Positions 1 through 6,679 of a DNA stretch of 15,079 nucleotides are shown one piece after another (position 1 is the stretch's first letter; each line of letters opens with the position of its first letter). Below the pieces are notes generated by a model, which was given only the letters and a program-made list of their open reading frames with translations, was not told the DNA's origin and searched no databases. The DNA comes from an uncultured Rickettsiales bacterium (GTDB taxonomy: Bacteria; Pseudomonadota; Alphaproteobacteria; Rickettsiales; UBA1997), in contig CAKVBE010000010.1 in the NCBI GenBank assembly GCA_934725005.1, positions 1-15,079 on the forward strand, read 5' to 3'. The translations under genes and the position numbers were made by a program.

Positions 1-1
1 T

Positions 2-133
2 AATTTTCATTATCTGTTAAGTAATATAATTAATCATGTTTTGAAAAAAATAAGTACTTGGTTCAGAGACCAAACACTCTGTAAAGGTTGCTATTATGAA
101 CTTGTTTCAGAGTCCAATTCCTGTGGATGTTAA
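2..133 (+). CDS. Possible 3' end of an unidentified gene, cut by the left edge
   Basis: One plus-strand frame is open from the window edge to a TAA at 131-133, giving 43 residues. The visible C-terminus is unusually cysteine-rich: a C-x-x-C pair (CKGC) is followed about 13 residues later by a terminal CGC just before the stop. The stretch 55-130 is also richer in G and C than the surrounding spacer, which fits coding sequence. I do not recognise the family. The Cys pairs might bind a metal or form disulfides, but that is a guess. An open run of this length can arise by chance in one of six frames, so this is a weak call that depends on the sequence to the left. Confidence 0.28.
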   Translation, partial: NFHYLLSNIINHVLKKISTWFRDQTLCKGCYYELVSESNSCGC

Positions 134-206
134 GTTAAATTCAGTATAATATTCTTTAGTTTAAGCTAAATTTCATAAATTAAGTTGATAATATTTAAAC
201 TATTTT

Positions 207-1109
207 CTAAATCATCAATCTTATTTTTAAATAAATCATTTTGAAGAAATGATTATTGAATAACATATACAATAAATATTTTACAAAAAATATTATTTCT
301 TGTTTAAACATTAAAACTAATACTGATAGTAACACCAACACTAAAATTGTCATTAAAATATTTTTTATATTGTTAATTTTTCTTCTTTTTAATATTGGAG
401 TACCAAAAGGCGAAGGTATAGGAGTTTTTACAGTTTTTTTATTTGTTTTGATGAAATTATTAAATAGATCTGTTATGTCATCACTCATATTAATTAAGCT
501 ATAAGCTTCCGTTACTTCACTGACAGAACGACTATTTATATCTTTAACTAAAAATTCTTTTATTTGATCGAAAATTTCTGGATAAGCTGATGGATGACCA
601 TTTAAAATATATCTTTCCCAACTACAAGCAAAGTCCTCTTCTTCCTGTATACTCCAATTCAATATGTTTAAACTAAATCTTTTTTTGTCTTTACTAACTA
701 TAAAATCATTTATTCTCCTTATGTCGTCAAACATTATTTTAGATGGCAAATACATACTATATGCAAAACAAATCAATTTCTTTAAATAGTGACCAAATTC
801 ATGAATAAAAGTATTGTATGTTGCCGATTTTTTGTTGAGCTCTATTACTGAATAATTAAACCCTTTCTTAACATAATTCTTTCCATAGGCACCATTTATC
901 TTTTTTCTTATGATAATTTTTAGTGGAAGACAATTCCAAAATTGTCTCACGGTAAAACCGTATCTTAATGATAAGTTACCATAAATTACTCTAATTAATT
1001 TTGAATAAACTTTTGCGCCTTTTCTACCATAAACTTTTTTTAATTTTTTAAATATATACTTTTCAATTCTATGCAGAAATACATTATCAAAAATATTGTA
1101 GATTTTCAT
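207..1109 (-). CDS. Membrane-anchored zincin-type zinc metallopeptidase (HEFGH), unknown substrate
   Basis: The 300-residue product carries a zincin signature, HEFGH, at about residues 103-107. It follows a short strand-like segment (VIELN, 88-92), as in metallopeptidases that begin their active-site helix with an FIHE-type motif. An acidic cluster E156-E158, followed by DFA and a helix with W164 and E165, is well placed to give the third zinc ligand of a gluzincin. A basic linker (about 241-248) leads to two hydrophobic segments, about 250-268 and 271-288, so the enzyme is probably tethered by a C-terminal membrane hairpin. No signal peptide is seen, so the catalytic part may be cytoplasmic. 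The ATG directly abuts the stop of the pilin-like gene (TAA then ATG), so it is the last gene of the M23 - pilin-like - peptidase operon and is probably translationally coupled. The zincin motif resembles those in phage and rickettsial polyvalent proteins, but I cannot name a family. Confidence 0.72.
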   Translation of the reverse strand: MKIYNIFDNVFLHRIEKYIFKKLKKVYGRKGAKVYSKLIRVIYGNLSLRYGFTVRQFWNCLPLKIIIRKKINGAYGKNYVKKGFNYSVIELNKKSATYNTFIHEFGHYLKKLICFAYSMYLPSKIMFDDIRRINDFIVSKDKKRFSLNILNWSIQEEEDFACSWERYILNGHPSAYPEIFDQIKEFLVKDINSRSVSEVTEAYSLINMSDDITDLFNNFIKTNKKTVKTPIPSPFGTPILKRRKINNIKNILMTILVLVLLSVLVLMFKQEIIFFVKYLLYMLFNNHFFKMIYLKIRLMI

Positions 1110-1655
1110 TTACTCTATAATTGAAATTAAACTACAAGCCTTTTTGTTATTTTTTACATTGTAATAGTTATCATAGTAGCAACTGTTTTTGCCATTATTA
1201 TACACTCTTATCTTGCCACTATTTGGTAATCCATCATCGATTTTACTATCAATAATAAAAGCTTCAAGTGGTGTAAAGGTGTCATTAACTAATTCAAACT
1301 TATCATCTTTAACACCCATAAATAGATATGGTTTACCATCTAAATTTATAATCGCAAACTTTCTTGATTTATTTGTTGGTATTTCAGAAATAATAAAATT
1401 ATCGAACGTTGAGCTATAATTATTTTTTGTATTTGTATCAACAACAATTGTTTTTTCTATCTCAGGTAAATTATCACCATATTTTATGGCAAATCTATCA
1501 TATTTAGATTTTATTGCATTGATCTCTTTTACAGTTTCAAGTATCTCGGTTTGTTTTAATTTAAGACTTGACGAAATCATTATTGACGAAATAAGGCCGT
1601 AAATAGCAATAAATGATAAAACTTCAGTCAAAGTAAAATAAAATTTTTCTTTCAT
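1110..1655 (-). CDS. Type IV pilin/pseudopilin-like protein with an atypical processing site
   Basis: The 181-residue protein starts with a short charged leader (MKEKFY). A hydrophobic helix with the type IV pilin pattern follows: FTLTEVL, then SFIAIYGLISSIMISSS, with a Glu in position +5 (residue 11). Two cysteines near the C-terminus (C159 and C174) bracket a Tyr/Asn-rich loop, like the D-region disulfide loop of type IV pilins. The -1 residue, normally Gly for prepilin peptidase, is Tyr here (Y6), so cleavage and N-methylation are uncertain. It begins 9 bases after the M23 gene ends and its TAA touches the ATG of the zinc peptidase. It probably works at the inner membrane or periplasm as a pseudopilin-type subunit. 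No prepilin peptidase, secretin or assembly ATPase gene is in the window. An N-terminally anchored periplasmic protein of other function remains possible. Confidence 0.62.
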   Translation of the reverse strand: MKEKFYFTLTEVLSFIAIYGLISSIMISSSLKLKQTEILETVKEINAIKSKYDRFAIKYGDNLPEIEKTIVVDTNTKNNYSSTFDNFIISEIPTNKSRKFAIINLDGKPYLFMGVKDDKFELVNDTFTPLEAFIIDSKIDDGLPNSGKIRVYNNGKNSCYYDNYYNVKNNKKACSLISIIE

Positions 1656-1664
1656 GATACATAC

Positions 1665-3113
1665 CTATAATCTTGATTTTAAAATATCTATTTTTTCTTT
1701 ATAATTGTTGAAATCAATCAATTCTTTACCAACTAATTTTATATTTGGAATGGATCTTATCGTATTTGGATTTATCTGGGTTCCCTTGTATAAAATTTCA
1801 TAGTGTAAATGCGGACCTGTTGATAAACCTGTTGATCCTACATAAGCTATTATATCACCTTGTTTTACCCTTTTACCAACATAAAGATTCTTTGCAAATT
1901 TCGATAAGTGGGCATAAGCAGTTTGATACGTATCATTGTGTTTAATTCTTATATAGTTTCCATGACCACCATTCCATCCTTTTTTCATCATAACAACAAT
2001 ACCATCACCAGCTGAAAAGAAAGGAGTTCCTGTTGGAGCCGCAAAATCTATACCTCTATGAGCTCTAGTATAACCAAGAATTGGATGTTTTCTCTTTCCG
2101 GAGTATTGTGAAGAAATTCTTGCACCATTAATTGGGGTTTTTAATAATGATTTTTTATTGCTTACACCAGATTCATCAAAATACATAGTACCATATTTAC
2201 TACTGTCAAATCTGTATATTTGTGAAGAATAACCTTTTGAGACTATCTTAGCATATAATACATCACCATTTTTAACCTTTTCACCTTGTTCATTAAAATA
2301 AGCCTCAAAAACAACTTCAACAGAATCATTTTCTCTTACATCACGCTGAAAGTCGAAATCAAAACTAAAATAATTTATAATATCTAATATTATACCGGCA
2401 GGAACACCTGAATCTATTGCATCTACGTATATACTATTTTTTATAACAAAATTATTTTTCACATACTGTTTTATAAGTTTCATGTCAAATTTATTCACAA
2501 CATATTCATTATCATCAGTCCTTGATATAACAAACTCTTTGTTAAGACTTTTTTCTAAAATTCTTAACTCATCTAGTATGTTTATATAATCAATTTCATT
2601 ATTTTCTCTTTCTGTGATCTCTGTTCTATATTTAAAATATAATTCTTGTCCTACTTTTAATGAATTGATGTCGTAATTTTTTATTAATATATTAACAACC
2701 TTGTATGCACTGGCAAAACTTATATTTAAACTATCGGTTAAAATACCTAATAATGTATCACCAGCTTTTATTTTATATTTAAGTATATTGTAGTTATTTT
2801 TTTTGGATATTGGATTATCTATTGTAAAATTTAATTCCTTTTCTTTGAAAGATATATCATTATTTTTTAAATTCTCTTTAATGTCTATATAAACATAATA
2901 AACAATAAAAAATGATATTATAAAAACAAACAAAAGACCATAAATTAATCTAGTTGAATTGTTTTCTACAAGATCCTTATATGCATCAACTTTATTTTGT
3001 ACAGAATTCATTGCTCTTTTTTTTATATAATTCTTGTTATAGTTTATAGAAACTTTATTTAATTTTTCTTTAAAAAATTCCTTGAAAAATTTTATACTAT
3101 TTTTTTTAGTCAT
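1665..3113 (-). CDS. LysM-like/M23 peptidoglycan endopeptidase (MepM/Csd3-type)
   Basis: The 482-residue protein is a membrane-anchored murein hydrolase. After a basic N-terminus there is one transmembrane segment at about residues 56-76, so the rest is periplasmic. A LysM/OapA-like domain (about 110-163, starting YKIKAGDTL) probably binds peptidoglycan. The middle region (about 225-305) resembles the Csd3/MepM N-terminal domain. A full LytM/M23 domain occupies about 325-455. Its zinc ligands are visible as H352 and D356 (AHRGID) and H437 in HLHYE. H402 (YAHLS) and H435 complete the active site. All key residues are present, so it should be active, cleaving peptide cross-links during wall growth or division. 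It heads the envelope operon with the pilin-like and zinc-peptidase genes. The ATG at 3113 lies about 39 bases from an extended -10 (TGGTATTAT, minus strand). Confidence 0.9.
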   Translation of the reverse strand: MTKKNSIKFFKEFFKEKLNKVSINYNKNYIKKRAMNSVQNKVDAYKDLVENNSTRLIYGLLFVFIISFFIVYYVYIDIKENLKNNDISFKEKELNFTIDNPISKKNNYNILKYKIKAGDTLLGILTDSLNISFASAYKVVNILIKNYDINSLKVGQELYFKYRTEITERENNEIDYINILDELRILEKSLNKEFVISRTDDNEYVVNKFDMKLIKQYVKNNFVIKNSIYVDAIDSGVPAGIILDIINYFSFDFDFQRDVRENDSVEVVFEAYFNEQGEKVKNGDVLYAKIVSKGYSSQIYRFDSSKYGTMYFDESGVSNKKSLLKTPINGARISSQYSGKRKHPILGYTRAHRGIDFAAPTGTPFFSAGDGIVVMMKKGWNGGHGNYIRIKHNDTYQTAYAHLSKFAKNLYVGKRVKQGDIIAYVGSTGLSTGPHLHYEILYKGTQINPNTIRSIPNIKLVGKELIDFNNYKEKIDILKSRL

Positions 3114-3128
3114 TTTTCTAAAATGGTC

Positions 3129-3156
3129 TTGTATATTTATAAAAATATGTTATAAT
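3129..3156 (+). promoter_or_regulatory. Predicted sigma70 promoter of carD-comF
   Basis: TTGTAT at 3129-3134 and TATAAT at 3151-3156 are separated by 16 bases, and a TGt directly before the -10 makes it an extended -10. Transcription would start near 3163, leaving a leader of about 58 bases before carD. This is one of the best promoter matches in the window. Confidence 0.65.
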
Positions 3157-3160
3157 ACCA
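3152..3160 (-). promoter_or_regulatory. Predicted extended -10 promoter of the M23 envelope operon
   Basis: Read on the minus strand this is TGGTATTAT, an extended -10 (TGn plus TATTAT) about 40 bases before the M23 start codon. No good -35 box is seen at 16-18 bases, which is tolerated by extended -10 promoters. It occupies the same bases as the -10 of the carD promoter on the other strand. Confidence 0.5.
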
Positions 3161-3220
3161 ATTAACTGATGTAAATAGTATAGTATTTTTATTAAAATTC
3201 AATAATTTTGTGGTGGGATT

Positions 3221-3748
3221 ATGACAATTAATTTTAAGGTGGGCGATTATTGTGTTTATAAAACACATGGAGTCGCAAGGGTAGCTGATATACAAGTTGT
3301 TAAATTTGGTGAATTTGAAAGTAAATGTTTAGTTTTATATTTTGAAAATGAAAAAATGACCTTAAGTGTACCAGTAAAGTTTAAGGATAATGGTGATTTG
3401 AGAAAAATATCTACAGAAGAAGACATGGAGAAAGTATTTGAAGTACTAAAATCTGGTCAAAAAAAGTTAAAAGGTATGTGGAGCAGAAGAGCCAAAGAAT
3501 ATGAAGAAAAAATTAATTCTGGCAATATATTTGATATAGCTGAAGTTTTGCAGGACCTAATAAGAGATGTTGCTGAAGAAGATAGATCATTTAGCGAAAG
3601 AATGATATATGAAGCCGCACTAGAAAGATTGTCATCTGAATACGCTTTAATAAAAAAAATTTCAATAGAAGAAGCAAAAAATATAATAGTTGAAACAGCA
3701 AAAAATAAAGTAAGTTTTGCAAGTGAAGATAAATTCAAAGAAGCATAA
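3221..3748 (+). CDS. carD: CarD/CdnL-family RNA polymerase-binding transcription regulator
   Basis: The 175-residue protein has the family's two-part structure. An N-terminal RNA-polymerase interaction domain starts FKVGDYCVYKTHGVARV (residues 5-21). The C-terminal helical part contains GMWSRRAKEYEEKINSG (85-101). W87 in that segment corresponds to the conserved Trp that wedges into the upstream edge of the transcription bubble in characterised CarD proteins. Family members bind the RNA polymerase beta subunit and stabilise open complexes, notably at rRNA and housekeeping promoters. Length and the SERMIYEAALERL segment fit the alphaproteobacterial branch. The ATG at 3221 is preceded by a GGTGGG-containing stretch that can serve as ribosome binding site. 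comF follows on the same strand, so both genes are probably read from the strong upstream promoter. Confidence 0.93.
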   Translation: MTINFKVGDYCVYKTHGVARVADIQVVKFGEFESKCLVLYFENEKMTLSVPVKFKDNGDLRKISTEEDMEKVFEVLKSGQKKLKGMWSRRAKEYEEKINSGNIFDIAEVLQDLIRDVAEEDRSFSERMIYEAALERLSSEYALIKKISIEEAKNIIVETAKNKVSFASEDKFKEA

Positions 3749-3773
3749 AATAAGAATTTTCATGGAGAAGTTG

Positions 3774-4541
3774 ATGCCATTTATAAGAATGACATCAACT
3801 TTTTTTATAAATACAATATACCCTCATAGATGCCCATCTTGTAAGGATATAGTTGATTCAGATTTAGTATTTTGTTTAAATTGCTGGAAAAAGTTACAGT
3901 TTATCACAAAGCCGACTTGTGGTATATGTGGAACACCGTTACAGTTCAAAATATCAGACGATAATGATATAATGTGTACAAAATGTCTACTGAAAAAACC
4001 GTATTATGACAAAGCAGTAAGTTGTTTTATTTATAATAAAACGATATCGAAAGCTATTTTTGAATTTAAATTCTATAAAAAGATGTTTTTATCAAAATTT
4101 TTCGCTAAATTCATATACAGAGTAGCAGCTCAATATTTGGATCAGGTTGATTACATAGTTCCAGTTCCAATAAGTTTAAAAAGACTAAGGTGGAGAGGAT
4201 TTAATCAGGCTCTTTTATTAGCAAAAAATTTGGGGACTTTGTCAAATAAAGAAATAATTCGGGACCTAATAATAAAAACAAAACATACAAAAGCACAAGC
4301 AAAGCTAAAAAATAAAGATAGAATTAAAAATTTAAAATCAGTTTTTGTTATAAATGAAAAATATTTAGAAAAAATAAAAGATAAAAACATAGCAATAATA
4401 GATGATGTTATAACAACCGGTACCACAATAAACGAGTGTAGCAAAGTGCTAAAGAGATACAACGTTTCAAAGATCTTTGTATTTTCTATAGCTAAAACGT
4501 CACTCATGAGAGAAGATTATGGTGATTCCTACGGGATTTGA
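3774..4541 (+). CDS. comF: ComF family phosphoribosyltransferase-like protein
   Basis: This is the alphaproteobacterial ComF/double-zinc-ribbon phosphoribosyltransferase. Near the N-terminus two pairs of Cys motifs form zinc knuckles (CPSC with CLNC, CGIC with CTKC). The C-terminal half has the type I phosphoribosyltransferase signature IAIIDDVITTGTT, with the acidic pair that binds ribose-phosphate. RWRGFNQA is another family motif. ComF aids DNA uptake in competent bacteria; its biochemical role in most alphaproteobacteria is unclear. I chose the ATG at 3774 because GGAGAAG (3764-3770) sits just upstream and it gives about 20 residues before the first Cys, the family norm. In-frame ATGs at 3762 and 3717 (overlapping carD) are alternatives. 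The last 22 bases, including the TGA stop, overlap the oppositely oriented tRNA-Glu gene, so the C-terminal tail (about EDYGDSYGI) is antisense to the tRNA. Confidence 0.9.
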   Translation: MPFIRMTSTFFINTIYPHRCPSCKDIVDSDLVFCLNCWKKLQFITKPTCGICGTPLQFKISDDNDIMCTKCLLKKPYYDKAVSCFIYNKTISKAIFEFKFYKKMFLSKFFAKFIYRVAAQYLDQVDYIVPVPISLKRLRWRGFNQALLLAKNLGTLSNKEIIRDLIIKTKHTKAQAKLKNKDRIKNLKSVFVINEKYLEKIKDKNIAIIDDVITTGTTINECSKVLKRYNVSKIFVFSIAKTSLMREDYGDSYGI

Positions 4542-4594
4542 ACCCATATTGCCAGCGTGAGAGGCTAGTGTCCTAACCATTAGACGAAGGAACC
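4520..4594 (-). tRNA. tRNA-Glu (anticodon CUC), CCA encoded
   Basis: On the minus strand the sequence folds as a complete tRNA. The acceptor arm is GGTTCCT with AGGAATC (one G-U pair), followed by discriminator A and an encoded CCA (4522-4520). The D-arm is of the GTCTAATGGTTAGGAC type typical of tRNA-Glu. The anticodon stem CTAGC/GCTGG holds loop CTCTCAC, so positions 34-36 read CUC. The T-arm is ATGGG-TTCAAAT-CCCGT. It would decode GAG. The 3' end overlaps the end of comF by 22 bases on the other strand. The anticodon is unexpected for a very AT-rich genome, which should mostly use GAA. Confidence 0.95.
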
Positions 4595-4614
4595 ATAAAA
4601 CGTACCAGCGCTAC

Positions 4615-4642
4615 ATTATGATTTATAAAAATTAATAATCAA
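4615..4642 (-). promoter_or_regulatory. Predicted promoter of tRNA-Glu
   Basis: On the minus strand TTGATT (4642-4637) and CATAAT (4620-4615) are spaced 16 bases apart. The start point would lie near 4608, about 14 bases before the mature tRNA. The rest of the spacer 4643-4809, between this site and the end of recN, is AT-rich and shows no further gene or convincing terminator. A weak inverted repeat (AATTATT, 4751-4757, with AATAATT, 4767-4773) is within chance for this composition. Confidence 0.4.
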
Positions 4643-4809
4643 TACAATTTAAGTTATATATGAGCAATTAATTCAAATTATCAGAATTTAACTAATTTTT
4701 CAAACAAAACACAAACAATCTCAGATTTTATGCTATTTAAAACGAATAACAATTATTGGTTTAAATAATAATTAAAGTTTAAATTTTTACACACAAATAC
4801 AAAAATAAA

Positions 4810-6489
4810 TCATTTTAGTAACTTTCTAGCCATAATTATAGCCTCATCAGTTACCGTACTACCAGAAATCATTTTTGCTATTTCAATTTCTCTTTCTTTT
4901 TCATCCAATGTTTCCACAATTGTTTTTGTTAAATCATTAGAATACTCTTTTTTAACTCTTATATGAAAATTACCCTTCGAGGCAACTTGTGGTAAATGCG
5001 TGATAACAAAAACTTGTGATCTTTCACCTAACTTTTTTAATCTTTCACCAATAGCATCCGCAACTTGTCCACTAACACCAGTATCAATTTCATCAAAAAT
5101 CAAAGTTGGAACAAAATTTGTTTTTAATAGAACAACTTTTAACGCCAACATAAATCGAGATAATTCACCACCGGAGGCTATTTTTGAAAGATCGTCTAAT
5201 TTCGTACCAACATTTGTCGAGGCGACAAATCTTACAGAGTCAATTCCATTTTTTCCAAAATTTCCAGCATCAAGTTCCTTAAATTCAATATCAAATTTAA
5301 CTTTACCCATTTTTAATGGTATGAGTTCATCAATTAATGCTTCGGATAACTTTTTTGCTGTTTCCTTTCTTTTTTCTCTCAAAATTAGAGAGTATCTTAT
5401 ATATTCCTTCTTTAATTCGTTTAATTTTACTTTTAAGTCTCCAAATTCAACAGTTTTGTTTTCAAGATTATCTAATTTTTTTTTAACTTCCTCTAAAAAA
5501 TCATTTATATAATCGGACTTTATATTGTATTTTCTTGATATATTCCTTATTTTAAAAAGTCTTTCTTCAACTTCATTTACCGTATTTTCATCATAGTTTA
5601 AACTATTTAAAACTGTTTCTATCTTGTCCAATCCTTCGTTAAATTCTATTGAAGCCTTGTCAAAACTATCATTTATCTCTTCAAAAGCATTTTTACCTTT
5701 TTCAATTAAGTCTTCACCAAGACCATTACTTCTAGATAAATAATTTTGCGCAATTCCAAGTAATTTATTTATTGAATTTTGACCATTAATTACTGAACTA
5801 ACATCATTTAATAAATCAATTACTTTCTCCTTATTCATTAATAATATCCTTTTATCATTTAGTTCATCTTCTTCTCCTTCTCTAAATTCCAATTCTTCTA
5901 GTTCTTCAATAATGTTATTTAAATAATCCTTCTCTTTTTCGATATTTTCTTTTTCATTTAGTAAATAATTATACTTTTTTTCCACATCTTTAAAATCGTC
6001 AAAAATATTTGACACTTTGAGTTTTAATTCTTGAAGATTTCCATAGTCATCCAATATATCTCTGTGATATTCTGAGTTTAATAAATTAATTTGGTCATTT
6101 TGCCCATGAATTTCCACTAGTTCTCTACCAAGTAATTGCAAAAAACTTTGACTTACAGGAACACTATTAACAAAAGCCTTACTTCTGCCATCTTTATAAA
6201 TAACTCTCCTTAGAATTAAATTATCATTATAATCTATGTCTTGTTCTTTGAGAATATCTATTACATTTTTTTCTGTTGGAACACTAAATGTGGCCGCTAC
6301 ACTACCTTGTTCTTCACCATTTCTCAATAATCTTGAATTGTATCTTCCGCCGATTGCTAAATTTAGAGCATCTAATAATATTGACTTACCAGAACCAGTT
6401 TCACCAGTTAATATACACAAACCATCAGCAAAACTTATATTTAATTCTTCTATTAAAACTATATTCTTTATTATTAAATTTTCCAACAT
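4810..6489 (-). CDS. recN: DNA repair protein RecN (SMC-like ATPase)
   Basis: The 559-residue protein is full length for RecN, which acts at double-strand breaks and helps hold sister DNA together during recombinational repair. The N-terminal ATPase half has Walker A GETGSGKS (29-36) and the family motif HGQNDQ (128-133). Two long charged, Glu/Lys-rich coiled-coil arms follow (about 150-230 and 330-390). The C-terminal half carries the ABC signature ASGGELSRF (438-446) and Walker B TLIFDEID (462-469), then the ITHLPQVA segment. All ATPase residues are intact. The start ATG at 6489 gives the expected MLENLIIKNIVLIEEL beginning but has no strong ribosome binding site. The gene stands alone between the tRNA and the divergent coiled-coil gene. 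No alphaproteobacterial LexA box (GTTC-N7-GTTC) was seen upstream, so SOS control is not supported. Confidence 0.97.
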   Translation of the reverse strand: MLENLIIKNIVLIEELNISFADGLCILTGETGSGKSILLDALNLAIGGRYNSRLLRNGEEQGSVAATFSVPTEKNVIDILKEQDIDYNDNLILRRVIYKDGRSKAFVNSVPVSQSFLQLLGRELVEIHGQNDQINLLNSEYHRDILDDYGNLQELKLKVSNIFDDFKDVEKKYNYLLNEKENIEKEKDYLNNIIEELEELEFREGEEDELNDKRILLMNKEKVIDLLNDVSSVINGQNSINKLLGIAQNYLSRSNGLGEDLIEKGKNAFEEINDSFDKASIEFNEGLDKIETVLNSLNYDENTVNEVEERLFKIRNISRKYNIKSDYINDFLEEVKKKLDNLENKTVEFGDLKVKLNELKKEYIRYSLILREKRKETAKKLSEALIDELIPLKMGKVKFDIEFKELDAGNFGKNGIDSVRFVASTNVGTKLDDLSKIASGGELSRFMLALKVVLLKTNFVPTLIFDEIDTGVSGQVADAIGERLKKLGERSQVFVITHLPQVASKGNFHIRVKKEYSNDLTKTIVETLDEKEREIEIAKMISGSTVTDEAIIMARKLLK

Positions 6490-6522
6490 CTAAGTAAAAC
6501 AAAATGGTAACAATGATAATTG

Positions 6523-6551
6523 ATATTATTGTATGCTTTTGCGAAAATCAA
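6523..6551 (-). promoter_or_regulatory. Predicted promoter of recN
   Basis: On the minus strand TTGATT (6551-6546) and TAATAT (6528-6523) have an ideal 17-base spacer. Transcription would start about 30 bases before the recN ATG. A perfect inverted repeat (6552-6576) touches the upstream edge of the -35 box. Confidence 0.45.
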
Positions 6552-6576
6552 TAAAATTGTAGTTTGCACAATTTTA
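6552..6576. promoter_or_regulatory. Perfect inverted repeat in the recN / coiled-coil gene divergent spacer
   Basis: TAAAATTGT (6552-6560) and ACAATTTTA (6568-6576) are perfect inverted copies around a 7-base centre AGTTTGC. The site abuts the -35 box of the predicted recN promoter and lies about 30 bases upstream of the -35 for the divergent gene. This is a plausible regulator-binding site, but it could also arise by chance in such AT-rich DNA. Confidence 0.35.
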
Positions 6577-6608
6577 AAATTATGATACGTTAAATATAGG
6601 CATACTTC

Positions 6609-6636
6609 TTGAATTAAAAAAATATTATGGTATTAT
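6609..6636 (+). promoter_or_regulatory. Predicted promoter of the coiled-coil membrane protein gene
   Basis: TTGAAT (6609-6614), a 16-base spacer and TATTAT (6631-6636), preceded by TGg, form an extended -10 promoter with the same architecture as the carD promoter. A second TATAAT (6663-6668) lies closer to the ATG. Starting from that one would make the mRNA almost leaderless and drop the AGGA ribosome binding site at 6671-6674. Confidence 0.5.
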
Positions 6637-6679
6637 ATTGAAATAATTTAGTTAAATTACCCTATAATATAGGACTCTA

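Noticed and set aside
56..119. Two imperfect 20-base direct copies (56-75 and 100-119, ACTTGnTTCAGAG core)
   Set aside because: There are only two copies with 4 mismatches, and they fall in different codon phases of the possible partial gene. This is too weak for a repeat array or CRISPR.
256..504. Plus-strand open frame opposite the zinc peptidase
   Set aside because: It lies wholly antisense to a gene with a clear HEFGH motif and tight operon spacing, and shows only low-complexity Asn/Ile-rich sequence.
3717..3773. Upstream ATGs (3717 and 3762) as comF starts
   Set aside because: The 3717 start overlaps carD by 32 bases and adds a basic tail absent from the family. GGAGAAG at 3764-3770 fits the ATG at 3774 better, though 3762 cannot be fully excluded.
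4539..4541. Alternative genetic code with TGA as Trp
   Set aside because: TGA ends several genes (comF, the coiled-coil gene, atpR), and conserved Trp positions such as CarD W87 use TGG.
5000..5512. 170-residue plus-strand open frame inside recN
   Set aside because: It is antisense to conserved RecN motifs (ABC signature and Walker B), and its Phe/Ser-rich composition is what the complement of Lys/Glu-rich coding gives.
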